Assembly: GCF_026210795.1 (NCBI RefSeq) | Contig: NC_089458.1 | Location: 186,001-250,000, forward strand | Origin: Rhizophagus irregularis | Lineage: Eukaryota; Glomeromycota; Glomeromycetes; Glomerales; Glomeraceae | DNA length: 64,000 nucleotides | Direction of reading: 5' to 3' | Shown here: one piece after another, positions 24,950 to 36,274 of the stretch | Layout of the letters: every line of letters begins with the position of its first letter | How positions within the stretch are numbered: position 1 is the first letter of the stretch | Program-made: the position numbers and the translations under genes | The notes under the pieces: generated by a model | Databases searched by the model: none | What the model was told of the DNA's origin: nothing | The model's input: only the letters and a program-made list of their open reading frames with translations

Positions 24950-26540
24950 CCAAGTGATTATTGTAATGTGTTGATAGAAATTGCAAATAGTTTAACACAA
25001 GAAACTGATATAGAAATTTATACAGATGGGTTGATGAAAAATGTAGTGACTAGTGAAATAATGATAGGTTGTGTGTTTGTAATTAGCACTCCTATAAAGA
25101 AAATTTTTAATTGTGAAATTGTAGATAATCCATCCTCTAATAAGGCTGAATTAATGGCAGTGATATTAAGTTTAATGATCTGTCTTAAAGCTGCAAAAGT
25201 TAAAATATATAGTGATTCTCAATGGGTAGTTAATACATTTGATGATTTATACTTTTTGACGATTAAAGATATAGAAAGATCAAAAGTTAATTATAGGGTT
25301 TTATAGTTATGTTTATTTAAAATAATTAGGATCTATAGTCTTAACGTAAAGATAACCAAAGTTAAAGCGCATGGTGATTGTAATTTTAATAAGAAAGCAG
25401 ATAAGCTCGCTAAATCTGGTGCTGAGAAAAGTGTATTAATAATAGAGGATAAATTATTATTACACAATGGTACGATTTGTTGGAAAGATATGCCTATAGA
25501 ACGTAACCCTATTTTGATGATAAAGGGAATCAAGGACGCTCAATTTATAGAAGAATTTCTTATGCTACAACAAAATAAAGTTTATAGACAATCAGACCTA
25601 TTAAGGCTAATAGATTGAAAAATATCTTTAAAGTTAAATAATATAAATCAATATGATACATTGTTTGAGGACCATTATTTACAATCATTTAGGATTAAAA
25701 TTTGTTGTAATGAATTACCAACCTGTGCTAATTTAAAAAAACGTAAGCCAGATTTATATGATAAAGAATGGAAATGTAATTTTTGTAAAATAGAAGAAGA
25801 AACCTTTGATCATTTTTGGAAATGTAGTAAGATTCAAGATGTTGTAAAAGATATAATTAAACGATTAAAATTTTTTTTAGCTAAAATTATACAGGAGTAT
25901 TCAAGAGATGATATAGATATATAAGAATTAAAAGGTAAAATTAACGAGCTTGGTATATAGGAAATTAGACGTTTATATGATTTTACATTTTTAATGAAGA
26001 ATCAAGTTAGTTGTCAATTAATAGAATTATTAAGGTGCTATAAAATAACTGAAGAAAAATTGTTGTATAAAGTGCTGAAGCAAATAACTGGAAGAGTTTT
26101 ATTAGAATTCAAAATGTTAATTTGGGAACCAAGGAACGAATTACAAATAAAGGAAGAAAAGTGGTACTATATTAGCAGTAAAGATAAAAAAGCTAAGTCA
26201 CATAGTAAAAAACGCACTGATGTGGGTGTCAAAGATGTTGGCTATAATATGTTAGAAAGTAATTGGAATAAATGGAATGATTTGGCATTCTATCAAGGTG
26301 GCAAATTTTTAGGTAGATCATGACAGTCACCTTTGAATTTAAGGTTGCATCATGGTTTTTAACAATAATGTGACCGTTTAGGTGACAGGTTGACTTGTTC
26401 TTTATGAAAAGTAATCTTGTTTCATAATGCTTAATTCTTATATGTATTTGTTTATCTTATATTTGTAAGTTTATATATGTAAGTAAGCATAAGACATGAT
26501 CGTATCTATAATAAAGTTTAAAAAAAAATAAAAAAAAAAT
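24950..26540 (+). pseudogene. 5'-truncated LINE (non-LTR retrotransposon) with RNase H and zinc finger, broken
   Basis: The copy is flanked by an exact 15-bp target duplication, AATAATGCAAATATT (24935-24949 and 26541-26555). It ends in an A-rich tail, the pattern left by target-primed reverse transcription. The sequence starts in the RNase H domain (IEIYTDG, NKAELMAV, VKIYSDSQWVV). After a frameshift near 25310 it continues with KVKAHGDCNFNKKADKLAK. Further on is a CCHC-type finger WKCNFCKIEEETFDHFWKC near 25768-25825 and a C-terminal segment ending at 26323. A stop at about 25615 and two more near 25922 and 25958 show that it is dead. Confidence 0.85.
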
Positions 26541-26555
26541 AATAATGCAAATATT

Positions 26556-27008
26556 AAAAAGTAACTGAATGTTAGTATATATCCAAAATTTATGCAACCA
26601 AAGTCATGTGAATAGTAGATCAAAATCTACCAAAATTTAGCTAAAATTTTGATAAGTGGCAATCTAAATGGTAACACTTAATAAAAACTTTAAGTTAGAA
26701 GATTCGTCTAACTTTGGCCAGATTTCAGCCATAATTCTAGCCAAATTTACCTATATAAAATCTGATTAAATTAGACTATTTTAACTAGTGATAACATCAT
26801 CAAAAAAAGGTAGCGAAGAAGTTATTGAAAAAAGAATATTACTAAAATACTGATTAATAAGGATTAAAGTAAAAAATGATTAATAAATATATTTTGTATG
26901 TATATAGGACTCGCCTACTATTAAGATAGGTCACCTGTGGCCTAAGGTAAGGTTTACATATAAAACTCTTTAAAGATCCTACTATAAAAGGAAATTTTAT
27001 GTTACATT
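26556..27008. other. AT-rich sequence without a supported gene
   Basis: Decayed repeat motifs such as CAAAATTTAGCTAAAATTTT and GGCCAGATTTCAGCC at 26630-26750; nothing coding. Confidence 0.5.
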
Positions 27009-27016
27009 GTTATGAT

Positions 27017-27260
27017 TAAGGTTGCTTGTCTAAACCTCTTCAAAATCCTACGATTAGTTTTGTCAAAATTTTACTATAGATTTATTATAGTTTCGGCAGA
27101 GTTTCGGCAGTTTCGGCATTTATAATAAGTTTCGGCAGTTTCGCCTTTCTCCAAAGTTTTGCCAGTTTTTTAATATAACTTTAATATAGTTTCGGTAAAA
27201 TTTCACTTTTCGGCGAAATGCCATCTTGCCTAAACCCCTAGGTTTCGGCAAGCAACCTTA
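27017..27260. mobile_element. hAT-type MITE, family C copy 1 (244 bp)
   Basis: Ends TAAGGTTGCTTG and CAAGCAACCTTA are inverted copies and fit the hAT terminal pattern. The flanks are the exact 8-bp duplication GTTATGAT (27009-27016, 27261-27268). The interior repeats TTTCGGCAG and TTTATTATAGTTTCGG words. Confidence 0.85.
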
Positions 27261-27268
27261 GTTATGAT

Positions 27269-28380
27269 TTTTTTTCTTTTTAGTTAATTAACCAATAATA
27301 AGCAAATCCTAAGATAAGGATTCATATGAAAGTGAAATTTTTACCAGTAACATATCTTAGTAGTAAGCAAAGTTCTATGTACATATAGTATATTAATTTA
27401 TTATTTATCTTATAATAGTTTAATTGCTTTTATATAATATGTAGCTTATATATATTATTTTGTAATGGTTTAATAGTTTAGTATTTATTAAAGTTGCTCT
27501 GATATCAAAGATAATAAATAGCAAATAAGATTTTTTGCTTTTATTAAAAATATGTATTTATGCCAATTATTCATTTGAAAATATTGATTCCTGACCTTTT
27601 TGTATTCCTGTGTTTCTTTTAGCATTTTTCTATACTTTTCACAAAGTAATGTCCTGAAAAGTAATTTTTGATTTTTCTTCTTCAAATGAAAAATGTACTT
27701 TAATTCCTTAATTTCATCAATCTACGACTAACAAATAAATGGAAGAGTCACTAATTTGCCTTTAGGGCTATAAGACATTACAATTTCCTGAAACCTGCCA
27801 TAAAATATTTACAACTTATTAGATTAAAGTTTAAGTTTGTTATTCTAGACCTGTTATCAGTTATTTTTATAATAAAATACTGGCTAGTTTTATAATAAAA
27901 ATTACGTGTAAAAGTTTATACACAGTATAAAAAACTTTTATAGTATTTTTTTCAGAATTAATTTTTTCTAAAGTTTTTCGTATATCATAGTAAAATATAA
28001 AAGCATAGTATGGCTAAAGACTTGACCTCTTCCCAAACTTATCAACTTTAAGTTGGCAAAAATCATGATGAGTTTGCTAATAAAATTAAAAATTATGCAC
28101 ATAATCTTAATTTTATTATTAAATTTGAAAAGTTTGAATATGTAAATACTACCAAAAATAAAAATACCAAAAAATAAAAGAATATAACAAAAAAACTTTG
28201 AAAAAGAACATTATTGTACTTTAGAACCAATTATTTTATACCAAAGAAATATATTTTAGATAATGAAAACTCAAATATCAAAAAATGAATTGAAATCTTA
28301 ATATTATAAGTTCTTTTCTTTTGAATAGTTCCAATAGTTTATGATATATTATTAATATAAATATTACTTACAATTATCAA
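27269..28380. other. AT-rich sequence without a supported gene
   Basis: Contains GAGTCACTAATTTGCC near 27745, the candidate left end of the MULE relic that follows. Other open frames here are short and lysine/leucine biased, as expected by chance. Confidence 0.4.
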
Positions 28381-28880
28381 ATGGTTGATAAGTACCATAA
28401 ATTTTTTATGTTTAATGAACAAAATATTCTTGATGATGTTAAGCAATGAATTGCATTATTATATCATGCTAGTGTCATGCTGGTATAGATGTTCCAACTA
28501 TATGTGCAATTTTAAAAGAAGAGTTTGATAATTGTGTTACATAGGTATACAATATATTTATAACTTTATCTATCAGTTAGAAGTTCTGGTTCAGAAAAGA
28601 AAGAATTTGACGCTAAAGAGTTTATAATAGTATTAAAGCAAATTAAATATGATAATAATGAATTTTTTTATTATATAGATGTTAATAAAAATACACAAAG
28701 ATTAAAGTATATAATTTGGATATTTTCTAAACAATGTATTAATTATAGTAGGTTTAATGATATAGTGGTATTTGACAATACTTATAAGATAAATCACTTT
28801 TAAATGCATGCCATTTGATATTTTTACAGTAATAAATAATTATAGGCATAGTATATATATTATTACTAAAATTTTTGCTT
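28381..28880 (+). pseudogene. Broken FAR1/MULE-type transposase fragment
   Basis: Plus-strand reading, with several stops, gives an N-terminal helical part (KYHKFFMFNEQNILDDVKQ near 28387) and then KEFIIVLKQIKYDNNEFFYY. Next is LKYIIWIFSKQCINYSRFND followed by IVVFDNTYKINHF, ending in a decayed M-AI-YF-NN-GH region. The block FDNTYKxNxF is the first catalytic Asp region of FAR1/FHY3-like Mutator transposases. In-frame TAA and TGA codons follow it immediately. Too degraded to be active. Confidence 0.65.
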
Positions 28881-29105
28881 AAAAAAGAATTATTTAAAAT
28901 TATTGTTAAGGTTACTTATGGAAATAATTAAAGATCAAACAAGTCATATGATGTAATATGCAGAAATCCCATGATATTTTTAATTTGCATAAGGGAATTA
29001 GTTGCAGATCTGTATCACTGTGTGAGTATATATTTATATCAATTTTTTTTTTCTTTTTTTGATAAATCATCACTACTAATAAAGAAAGTGATATGACCAA
29101 AAGCC

Positions 29106-31348
29106 ATGAAATACACATTAAACTGGGTAGTTTTTGGAAATAATCCTTATAAAGATAATTTCTCAGTTAATATAGGTGTTGATACGAATATTAATCTTCT
29201 CAAAAAAGCTATTAGAGAAGATATTACTGCTCCTGATAGTATAAAAGCAAAGGATCTTAAATTATTTAAAGTCGATCTTCCCCTCAGAGGTAACAAGGAT
29301 GAAAATGTCATTAATATTTGTACCAATAATATAGGTGATGCTGGTGTGGAAATGTCAGAAGGATTACAAAAAGTTAGCGATTATTTTTTGTTCAGCCAAA
29401 TAAAGATAATTTACACATTATCATACGACTTTCTACTGGTAAGTTATACTATATAATTATATAATACCAAATACTTACTTAATCTTGTGCTTTTCTTTTC
29501 TGCTTCTTATTATCAAACCCGTCCAAAAAACACATTCGCATTATTGTAGAGCAAACTATTACTAATGGTAAGTGAGTCATAATAAATTTGATCAATACAA
29601 CTTGAATTTATTTTTTTTGTTATCTGTTGTTTTACATTTATTTCTATCAGAACCTCCTAGAAAGCGTGCAAAAATTGAAGAAACAGATTATGAGAATATA
29701 GAAGAAGTTGATGAAATTCTTTTAAAGCATTTCTGGCAGGCTTTAAAAAATACAATCAACATTGATTATTATTCACTCGCACATGGAATTGACAGAAGAT
29801 GTAAATTTTTTTGGGAAACCAAGTATACCTTTAAAGCTATTTGTTCGCAGATGTTATAATGATCTGCTTAACATTGTTGATAATGACAAAATAAGGAATC
29901 TGCGTCTTACTGGTAATTCTGGCATTGGAAAAACTTTTTTTGGTTACTATTTAATTTATCATCTTGTGAAAAATGGTAAAACAGTTATATATGATATCCA
30001 TACTATGAAAACATTTGTTATTTTATTTGGTCAAACAATAGAAGAAGTTTCTTATCTTCATATAATAAAGAATGCTAGAAAAATTAAAACAAGCCTGTCA
30101 AATCGGGACACCTGGTATATTGTAGATGGAAAATCGCCAGACGATTCTGAAGCTAAGACGATTTTAATATGTTCATCACTTAAAAGTCATTATAAAGTTT
30201 TTGATAATCGTATACCAGAAATACGGTATATGCCAGTGTGGTCCTGGAATGAAATCAATAAATGTAGAACTGATATTTTTACACATCTTAATGAAGATAA
30301 AGTTCGAGAATTATATATTAAGTGGGGAGGGATTCCTAGATATATTTTGGAGGGTATTCATGCAAAAGGTATTCAAAAACAGCTTGATGAAGCAATAAAT
30401 ACATGCAATGAAAGCATATTTAAATATATTGAAGGAGACATAGCTAAAGATGATATTAGTCACAAACTTATCCATATCTGGACGAATTTTCCTGAGGGAA
30501 GTAATGATAATCTTAAACCTCTTACTGGTCCATTATTCAAATTATTATTATCAGGTCAACCTCCTGCTGATCTATTACTTAATCAATCTTCTACTAATCT
30601 ATTATCTAATCAACCTTCTATTGATCTATTATTTGATCAATCTTATCAATCTTCTACTGATCTATTACTCAATCAACCTCTTACTGATTTATCACTTGAT
30701 CAATCTCAAATTCAAGTTGAATGCATTATTGAAGAGGAATATTATACAGAGACAATTGTAAAATTTGCATCAAATTATATAGGTCAACAGGTGATTCTTA
30801 AATTAAAGAAAATTGTAATAGATAAATGTCATAGAGATGTGAATGCAGTAATAAATGGGAGTAAAAGTAATCCAGTCACTGATTGTGTTTTTGAACAGAT
30901 TGCTCACAAAATCTTACAAAATGGAGGAACTTTCAAACGTCGTTCTTTAGATACAAATGAAGAAGATTCAATTGTTTTTCTAAAACATGATTTAGTTTTA
31001 TTAACTCAAATTGATGAGATCCAAAATGAAGCTTACTCTATACTGCTTGATAAATCTTTTCCATTAGTAGATGCGATTATTGCTCCTAATTGTCTTTTAC
31101 AAATGACTATTGCAAAGGATCATAATATTAAAATTAGTGGGTTGAAAAGAGTTCAAAGTAAATTAGAAACAGAAAGTAATATATATTTTTATTTTGTAGT
31201 ACCAACAAAATTATATAGTAGTTATAAAAAGCAGAAATATTCTACTACTGGTGACAAAAATGCTCTAAATATGGAACCTTGGATTGGAAAACATCTTAAG
31301 CAATATGTTTTGGAAATTGATTTGGCCTGCCTTGAATATAAAATGTAA
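29106..31348 (+). pseudogene. Crinkler (CRN) family gene: ubiquitin-like header, P-loop NTPase, nuclease-like C-terminus; two frameshifts
   Basis: Crinklers are modular proteins known from oomycetes and some fungi; in mycorrhizal fungi some are thought to act as effectors in host nuclei. The header (29106-29440) has LLKKAIREDITAPDSIKAKD and LKLFKVDLPL. After GTAAGT at 29440, a short exon and an acceptor at 29649 lead into EPPRKRAKIEETDYENIEEV and HFWQALKNTI. The large exon carries a Walker A motif LTGNSGIGKTFFGYYL, DTWYIVDGK, YMPVWSWNEI and YIKWGGIPRYIL. A variable linker follows, then a C-terminal part with FASNYIG, SFPLVDAIIAP and NIYFYFVVP, typical of the family's nuclease-like end. The frame breaks in a T6 run near 29381-29386 and in a T7 run at 29806-29812. 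Each is a single-base difference, so either recent decay or sequence error is possible. No signal peptide seen. Confidence 0.85.
30553..30715 (+). repeat. Coding minisatellite in the Crinkler linker
   Basis: About six diverged copies of a 24-27-bp unit related to GATCTATTACTTAATCAACC, encoding LLLNQSSTNLL-type repeats, lie between the NTPase and the C-terminal domain. Related proteins usually have an acidic linker here, so this expansion is local. Confidence 0.7.
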
Positions 31349-31440
31349 TTGCAAAGACATGTGTGAAAATAATATCTATGGATGTAAATGTAAAAATTCA
31401 CTATGCGGAGTAGGATGCCATCTTAAGAATAAAAATGTAA
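31336..31440 (+). pseudogene. Cysteine-rich CXC-like fragment overlapping the Crinkler end
   Basis: In a second frame, overlapping the last Crinkler codons, the sequence reads KCNCKDMCENNIYGCKC followed by KNSLCGVGCHLKN. The spacing C-x-C-x3-C-x6-C-x-C-x4-C-x3-C-H resembles CXC/tesmin-type zinc-binding segments found in some transposon proteins. It is short and has no clear start, so it is reported as a fragment; it could also be an alternative last exon. Confidence 0.35.
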
Positions 31441-31712
31441 GAATTATTAATTACTAATTAATCATAAGCTTTTAAGATTTTGTGTATTATCTATTTTTTA
31501 TTTTTATCATTTTATAAAATGTATATGATAAAAATAAAGCATATTTTCAAAGTGTATAGCTAGTTATACTATAATCTATATGATAAAATAATTTCTTTTT
31601 TTTTTGTAAATAAAATTCTTTTCACTAATATAATAATATTTATGTTATACCAGATGATGTTGATTTTGCTATTGCTATATTGTTAGATTAAATGAATAAA
31701 TAGTATTTACGT

Positions 31713-31965
31713 TAAGGTTGCTTGCCTAAACTTCTCCAAAATTCTACGATTAGTTTCTGCAAGATTTTACTATAGTTTTATTATAGTTTCAGTAGGGTTT
31801 TAGCAGTTTCAGCATTTATAATAAGTTTCATTAGGTTTCGCTTTTTTCCAGAATTTTGCCAACTTTTTAATAAAACTTTTATATAGTTTCGGCAAAGTTT
31901 CGCTATTTTGGCATTTCGCCAACTTGCCAAAAGCCCAAAACCCCCTAGTTTCTCCAGCAACCTTA
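31713..31965. mobile_element. hAT-type MITE, family C copy 2 (253 bp)
   Basis: Begins TAAGGTTGCTTGCC and ends CAGCAACCTTA, with an interior closely matching copy 1 at 27017-27260. The flanking 8-mers ATTTACGT and ACTTACAC agree at five positions, as expected for an older insertion. Confidence 0.75.
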
Positions 31966-33159
31966 ACTTACACTACATATATTTTGTGTAACTCTTAATA
32001 ATAAAGAGTTAGCTACAGCCATTTTTGATTTTTTATTTGTAAAGTAGTATGACATTAATGTCACGGCTCTCAGAGTTAAAATTATAAAGTTGCTGGTTTC
32101 TCATTTTACTACATAATATATAATTCTGTTTTAAAATTTTGCCAGGTTTTATTGGACATTAATAATGTTATACTTTTCCCAATAAGATTTCGAATAAAAA
32201 TCCACATAACTAAATTAACTAATCATCTTGAACATGTGCATTTTATTTGTAATTATTTTTCTGAATTCCATTAGATTAAAGGCTATCTAGTTAAAAAAAA
32301 AAAATCTGAAATCTGGTTGGCTAATCATCTTGTGATTTATAGAAACTCGCCAGTTCCTGAAACTTTTCTAGAACTATCAAGGAACTGGCAGAGATTTAGG
32401 AGATCAAATGTGGTATATTATACATCATATTACAATCCAATTTAACTAAAGACACTGCATATACATGTAAATATAAAATTAGCTTAGCACTCTATATAAA
32501 TCCTGGTATGCTTGTAATCAAATAAAAATAAATCCAATATTTTATTATAATATAGTTGTTACAAACTATTATAAATCACTATAAATTGATAAAAAACAGT
32601 GAAATTGCTATAAATCTCTTAACTAATAAATCTACTATATAAATTTGAATGGTGATATTGTTTAGTATAGGTTGATAAAGAATTAATATAACATACTGAA
32701 ATTGCTAAAATTGATAAAATACTTTAAAATCATTATAATCTGTTATAATCTACTAAAATACTATTATGAATTTAGATAGTAAAGCCTAACTATTTTAAGT
32801 TTCTTTTACTTAGACTTAGTGATGTAAACTTTAAAGTATATTGAAGAATATTAGAAGTATTATATCTTTTAGGTAAGTGATATGATTATGAAATACCAGA
32901 AATGTGATGCATTCGTATTCATAATCCATTTAGAAAAATACTAAAAGAAAATCCAATATTTAAAGCTCTGCATGAGCTGAGTTGGCTCACAAGTTGGCTC
33001 AAGCTTTTCAATCTAAGCTGAGCTGAGTCACGATTAAATTGGCTTAGTAGCTCGCAAACTAGCTTGAAAAGAACTCAAGCTGGTAATAGGCTTGGCTCAA
33101 TAAACTCAAGCCAGTAATAGGCTCAATTCAAAAAGCTTGAGCTGGCTTGAGTTATTCAT
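31966..33159. other. Gene-free sequence with a partial MITE-like repeat
   Basis: An imperfect hairpin built on GCCAGTTCCT and AGGAACTGGC lies at 32350-32390. From 32965 to 33150 the sequence is rich in GAGCTGAGTTGGCTC and GGCTTGAGTT-type inverted words and seems cut off at 33160 by the next element. No gene. Confidence 0.45.
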
Positions 33160-33299
33160 CAGGAAATTTTATAGCGCGAAAAATTGCGTAAGTTTACGAT
33201 TTTGTAAGTTTACGAAAGTTTATGGCATAATATTTTGAAAAATTTCAAAATATTACGTAAGTTTACAATTTCGTAAGATTTATGTGATATTACGGTTAA

Positions 33300-33592
33300 A
33301 ATATTACATAAGTTTTCAATATCATAAGATTTACGCAATATTACGGTCAAAATATTCTGCAAATTTACGAAACTGTAAACCTACGTAATATTACGGTTAA
33401 AATATTTCGAAAATTTACGAAACTGTAAACCTGTGTAATATTACGGTTGAAATATTTCGAAAATTTACGAAACTGTAAACCTGCGTAATATTACGGTTGA
33501 AATATTTCGAAAATTTACGAAACTGTAAACCTGCGTAATATTACGGTTAAAATATTTTGAAAATTTACGAGATTGTAAACTGCATATGCAGT
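33300..33592. repeat. 50-bp tandem repeat, about five copies
   Basis: Unit built of GAAAATTTACGAAACTGTAA, ACCTGCGTAATATTACGGTT and GAAATATTTC. The copies at 33404-33550 are nearly identical. It lies just inside the left terminal repeat. Confidence 0.75.
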
Positions 33593-33829
33593 AGAATGTA
33601 TACAAGGGGCATGTGATACTATTGAATAATCAAAAATAATATAAACACCTTTTCTTTTATATAAACACCTTTTTTTTAAGTTTGGGAAAGCAAATTTATT
33701 TTTATTTACGAATTTTTTATTATTTACAATTTTTATGTTAAAAATTAAAGTAAATTCTAATTTTTATTATAACTTAATAAAAAAATACACATTTGATACT
33801 TGTTTGCTACTATTTTATAAAATAGTACC

Positions 33830-34590
33830 CAGGCTGTACGGCGTGGACGTCAGTATCAGTCACAGCCCAAAAAAAACGTGAGTCTCCAGCCGATATTTGG
33901 TACGGACTGGGCCTAGCTACTCACTTAATAAATAATAAAAAAATAAAAATAATTATCTTCTTCTACGATACGTAGGTAAGTTTCTCCTTGTCCTACGATC
34001 GTCACGCGTGACTAAAATTGATCAAATTGATCAAATTTAAAACATGAACGTAAATATTAATTATAAATTTTATTATAGTATAATTACCCAGCCTCTCCCA
34101 AAATCTCGTTCTAAATTCGTGATAATATCTTGCGCTGGTACGCGTCCACAGCTGCCGCCCAGGTTTACCATTACGATAAAGGACATAGTTCTGAATATCA
34201 AAATCAGTTTGAATATTCGGTAAATACATTTAATTTATATGAATGTAATTTTATTTATTTACTTACATGGTAATCCCTGACGAGGTTCCTCCACTTTTAG
34301 CTGCACTGTTGCCCGGAAACCCTCGTTTGAAATATTCTATTTATTCTGATTCAATTAAATGGATTGGTTAATTTGAATTTAAATTCTTTCTTAAAGAAAT
34401 TATAGATATTAGTCATATGAACCTATTGGCAACAGAGTCCCAAAAATCTTGGCGGCTTCTACCATTAATATTGTGGTAGGCGCGGTTTCTGTCTCAGCGT
34501 ATGTCAACAAGTTCGTCCATCATAGCCCAGTTCCAATGGATGTTATAGTGGGAACGACGACGTGTGTGGCGAGGCATTATTAGATTAAAT
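33830..34590 (-). pseudogene. Broken Myb/SANT-like DNA-binding protein gene
   Basis: Minus-strand reading from 34588 gives MPRHTRRRSHYNIHWNWAMM then DELVDIR, an in-frame TGA, and DRNRAYHNINGRSRQDFWDS. After an intron comes NRIFQTRVSGQQCS, an in-frame TAA, and KWRNLVRDYH. A third exon reads YVLYRNGKPGRQLWTRTSAR then YYHEFRTRFWERLG. The W-M-D-EL, FW and W-NL-RDY spacing suggests a Myb/SANT or trihelix-like domain. Two stop codons make it a pseudogene. A GC-richer patch at 33830-33915 may be a further relic of the same gene. Confidence 0.5.
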
Positions 34591-34599
34591 TTGATTTTT

Positions 34600-35183
34600 A
34601 TAATTTGATTTTGGGATGAGTAAAAATTTGAAAGAAAGTCGTAAAATGTCACTTTAAATAAAATTTGAACAATACCTCTTTGATTTGATTTTATTTCTCA
34701 TTTCAATTAAAATTTAATTTATTAGACTTTTCATCATTAAACATATTATTAAATCTCATGCGGATATGGATTATCTAAATATAAATATCATGATTCTAAA
34801 TATAAATATAAATCACTTAATTTATTTTAATTTTTTTTTTAAAAAAAAAATCTTAGTTTGATTTCAATTAAAAATAATTAAAAATCATGTACATGTTTTG
34901 GTTATTTAAATATAAATATCAATATATTATATTTAAAAATAAAACAATTTATTATTAGCACATTCTATTGAATTTTAAAAAAAAAATCATCAATATATTA
35001 TATTTAAAAATAAAACAATTATATTCTGATTAAATATTTTGCGTACATTTCTTAAAAAAATCATAAAAAAAAATCTTGTACGTCGTACATGCAATTACTA
35101 AATATCATCCTCTTGTGATAAATAAAAAATTACGCAACACAAATTCAATACAAACTCAATACAAATTTAACAAATTTAACGAA
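34600..35183. other. AT-rich spacer within the TIR-bounded region
   Basis: No gene. Contains short direct repeats such as ATCAATATATTATATTTAAA (about 34918 and 34988). Confidence 0.5.
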
Positions 35184-35191
35184 ATTTGGCC

Positions 35192-36274
35192 TAGAGCTCC
35201 GAATGGGTCAGGTCAGGTCAGGTTATATCAGGTTGTCTGTTTGACCTGACCTGACCTGAAACCTGAAAAATTTCAGGACTATTTTTATTAAAGTATTGAA
35301 AAAAAACAGTACAAAACTTTTTTTTTTTAATATAATATTATGAAAAAAAATGTTTTTGTATTAAAATATTGAAAAAAATATTGCAAAACGTTTTTTTTTA
35401 ATATAACATTATGAAAAAAATGTTTTCACAACGTTATTATTGAAATATCAAAAAAAAAAATGTTACGAAACATTTTTTTAATATAATATTATGAAAAAAC
35501 GTTTTCGCAACGTTTTTTCTCGAAATATTGCGATTCAACATTTTTATATTAAAATCATATAAAAAAGTGAATCCCAATACTGCAATTCACTTTTTTTATA
35601 TAGAATTAATATAAAAAAAGTGAGTTGTGATATCGCAACTCACTTTTATTATATAAAATCAATATAAAACAGTGAGTTGCGGTATTGCGATTCACTTTTT
35701 TATATTGATTTTATATAAAAAAAGTGAGTTGCGGTATTGCGATTCACTTTTTTATATAGATTCTATATAAAAAAAGTGAGTTGCGGTATTGCGATTCACT
35801 TTTTTTATATAGAATAATATAAAAAAGTGAATCGCAATATCGCAACTCACTTTTTTTATATAAAATCAATATAAAAAAGTGAATCGCAATATCGCAACTC
35901 ACTTTTATTATATAAAATCAATATAAAAAAGTGAATCGCAATACCGCAACTCACTTTTTTTATATAGAATCTATATAAAAAAGTGAATCGCAATACCACA
36001 ACTCACTTTTTTTATATAGAATCTATATAAAAAAGTGAATCGCAATACTGCAACTCACTTTTATTATATAAAATCAATATAAAAAAGTGAATCGCAATAC
36101 TGCAACTCACTTTTATTATATAGTAGAATCAATAGTTTCAGGTCAACAGGTCAATCAGGTCAGGTCAATCTTCATACCTGACCTGAATTTTTTTTAAAAA
36201 TCTCATACCTGACCTGAATTTCAGGTCAGGTCAGGTCAGGTTACCTGAATTTGGCTGACCTGTTCGGAGCTCTA
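35192..36274. mobile_element. hAT-like non-autonomous transposon 2 (1083 bp, 8-bp TSD)
   Basis: The ends TAGAGCTCCGAA and TTCGGAGCTCTA are perfect inverted copies over 12 bp and resemble the ends of element 1 at 11070. The flanks are the exact 8-bp duplication ATTTGGCC (35184-35191, 36275-36282). The sub-terminal zones consist of GGTCAGGTCAGGTT / ACCTGACCTGA words. The interior is the hairpin array at 35565-36125. No coding capacity. Confidence 0.88.
35565..36125. repeat. 52-bp hairpin-forming tandem array that reverses orientation
   Basis: About eleven units. Each contains a 24-bp imperfect palindrome, GTGAGTTGCGGTATTGCGAT plus TCAC or its reverse complement, separated by TTTTTATATAGAATCTATAT-type spacers. 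Units from about 35620 to 35800 read one way and those from 35827 onward read the other, so the array as a whole is also a large inverted repeat. Confidence 0.8.

Noticed and set aside
33300..36125. Regularly spaced repeats that could suggest a CRISPR array
   Set aside because: Repeats and spacers are both repetitive, the setting is eukaryotic, and the units sit inside transposon-like borders.
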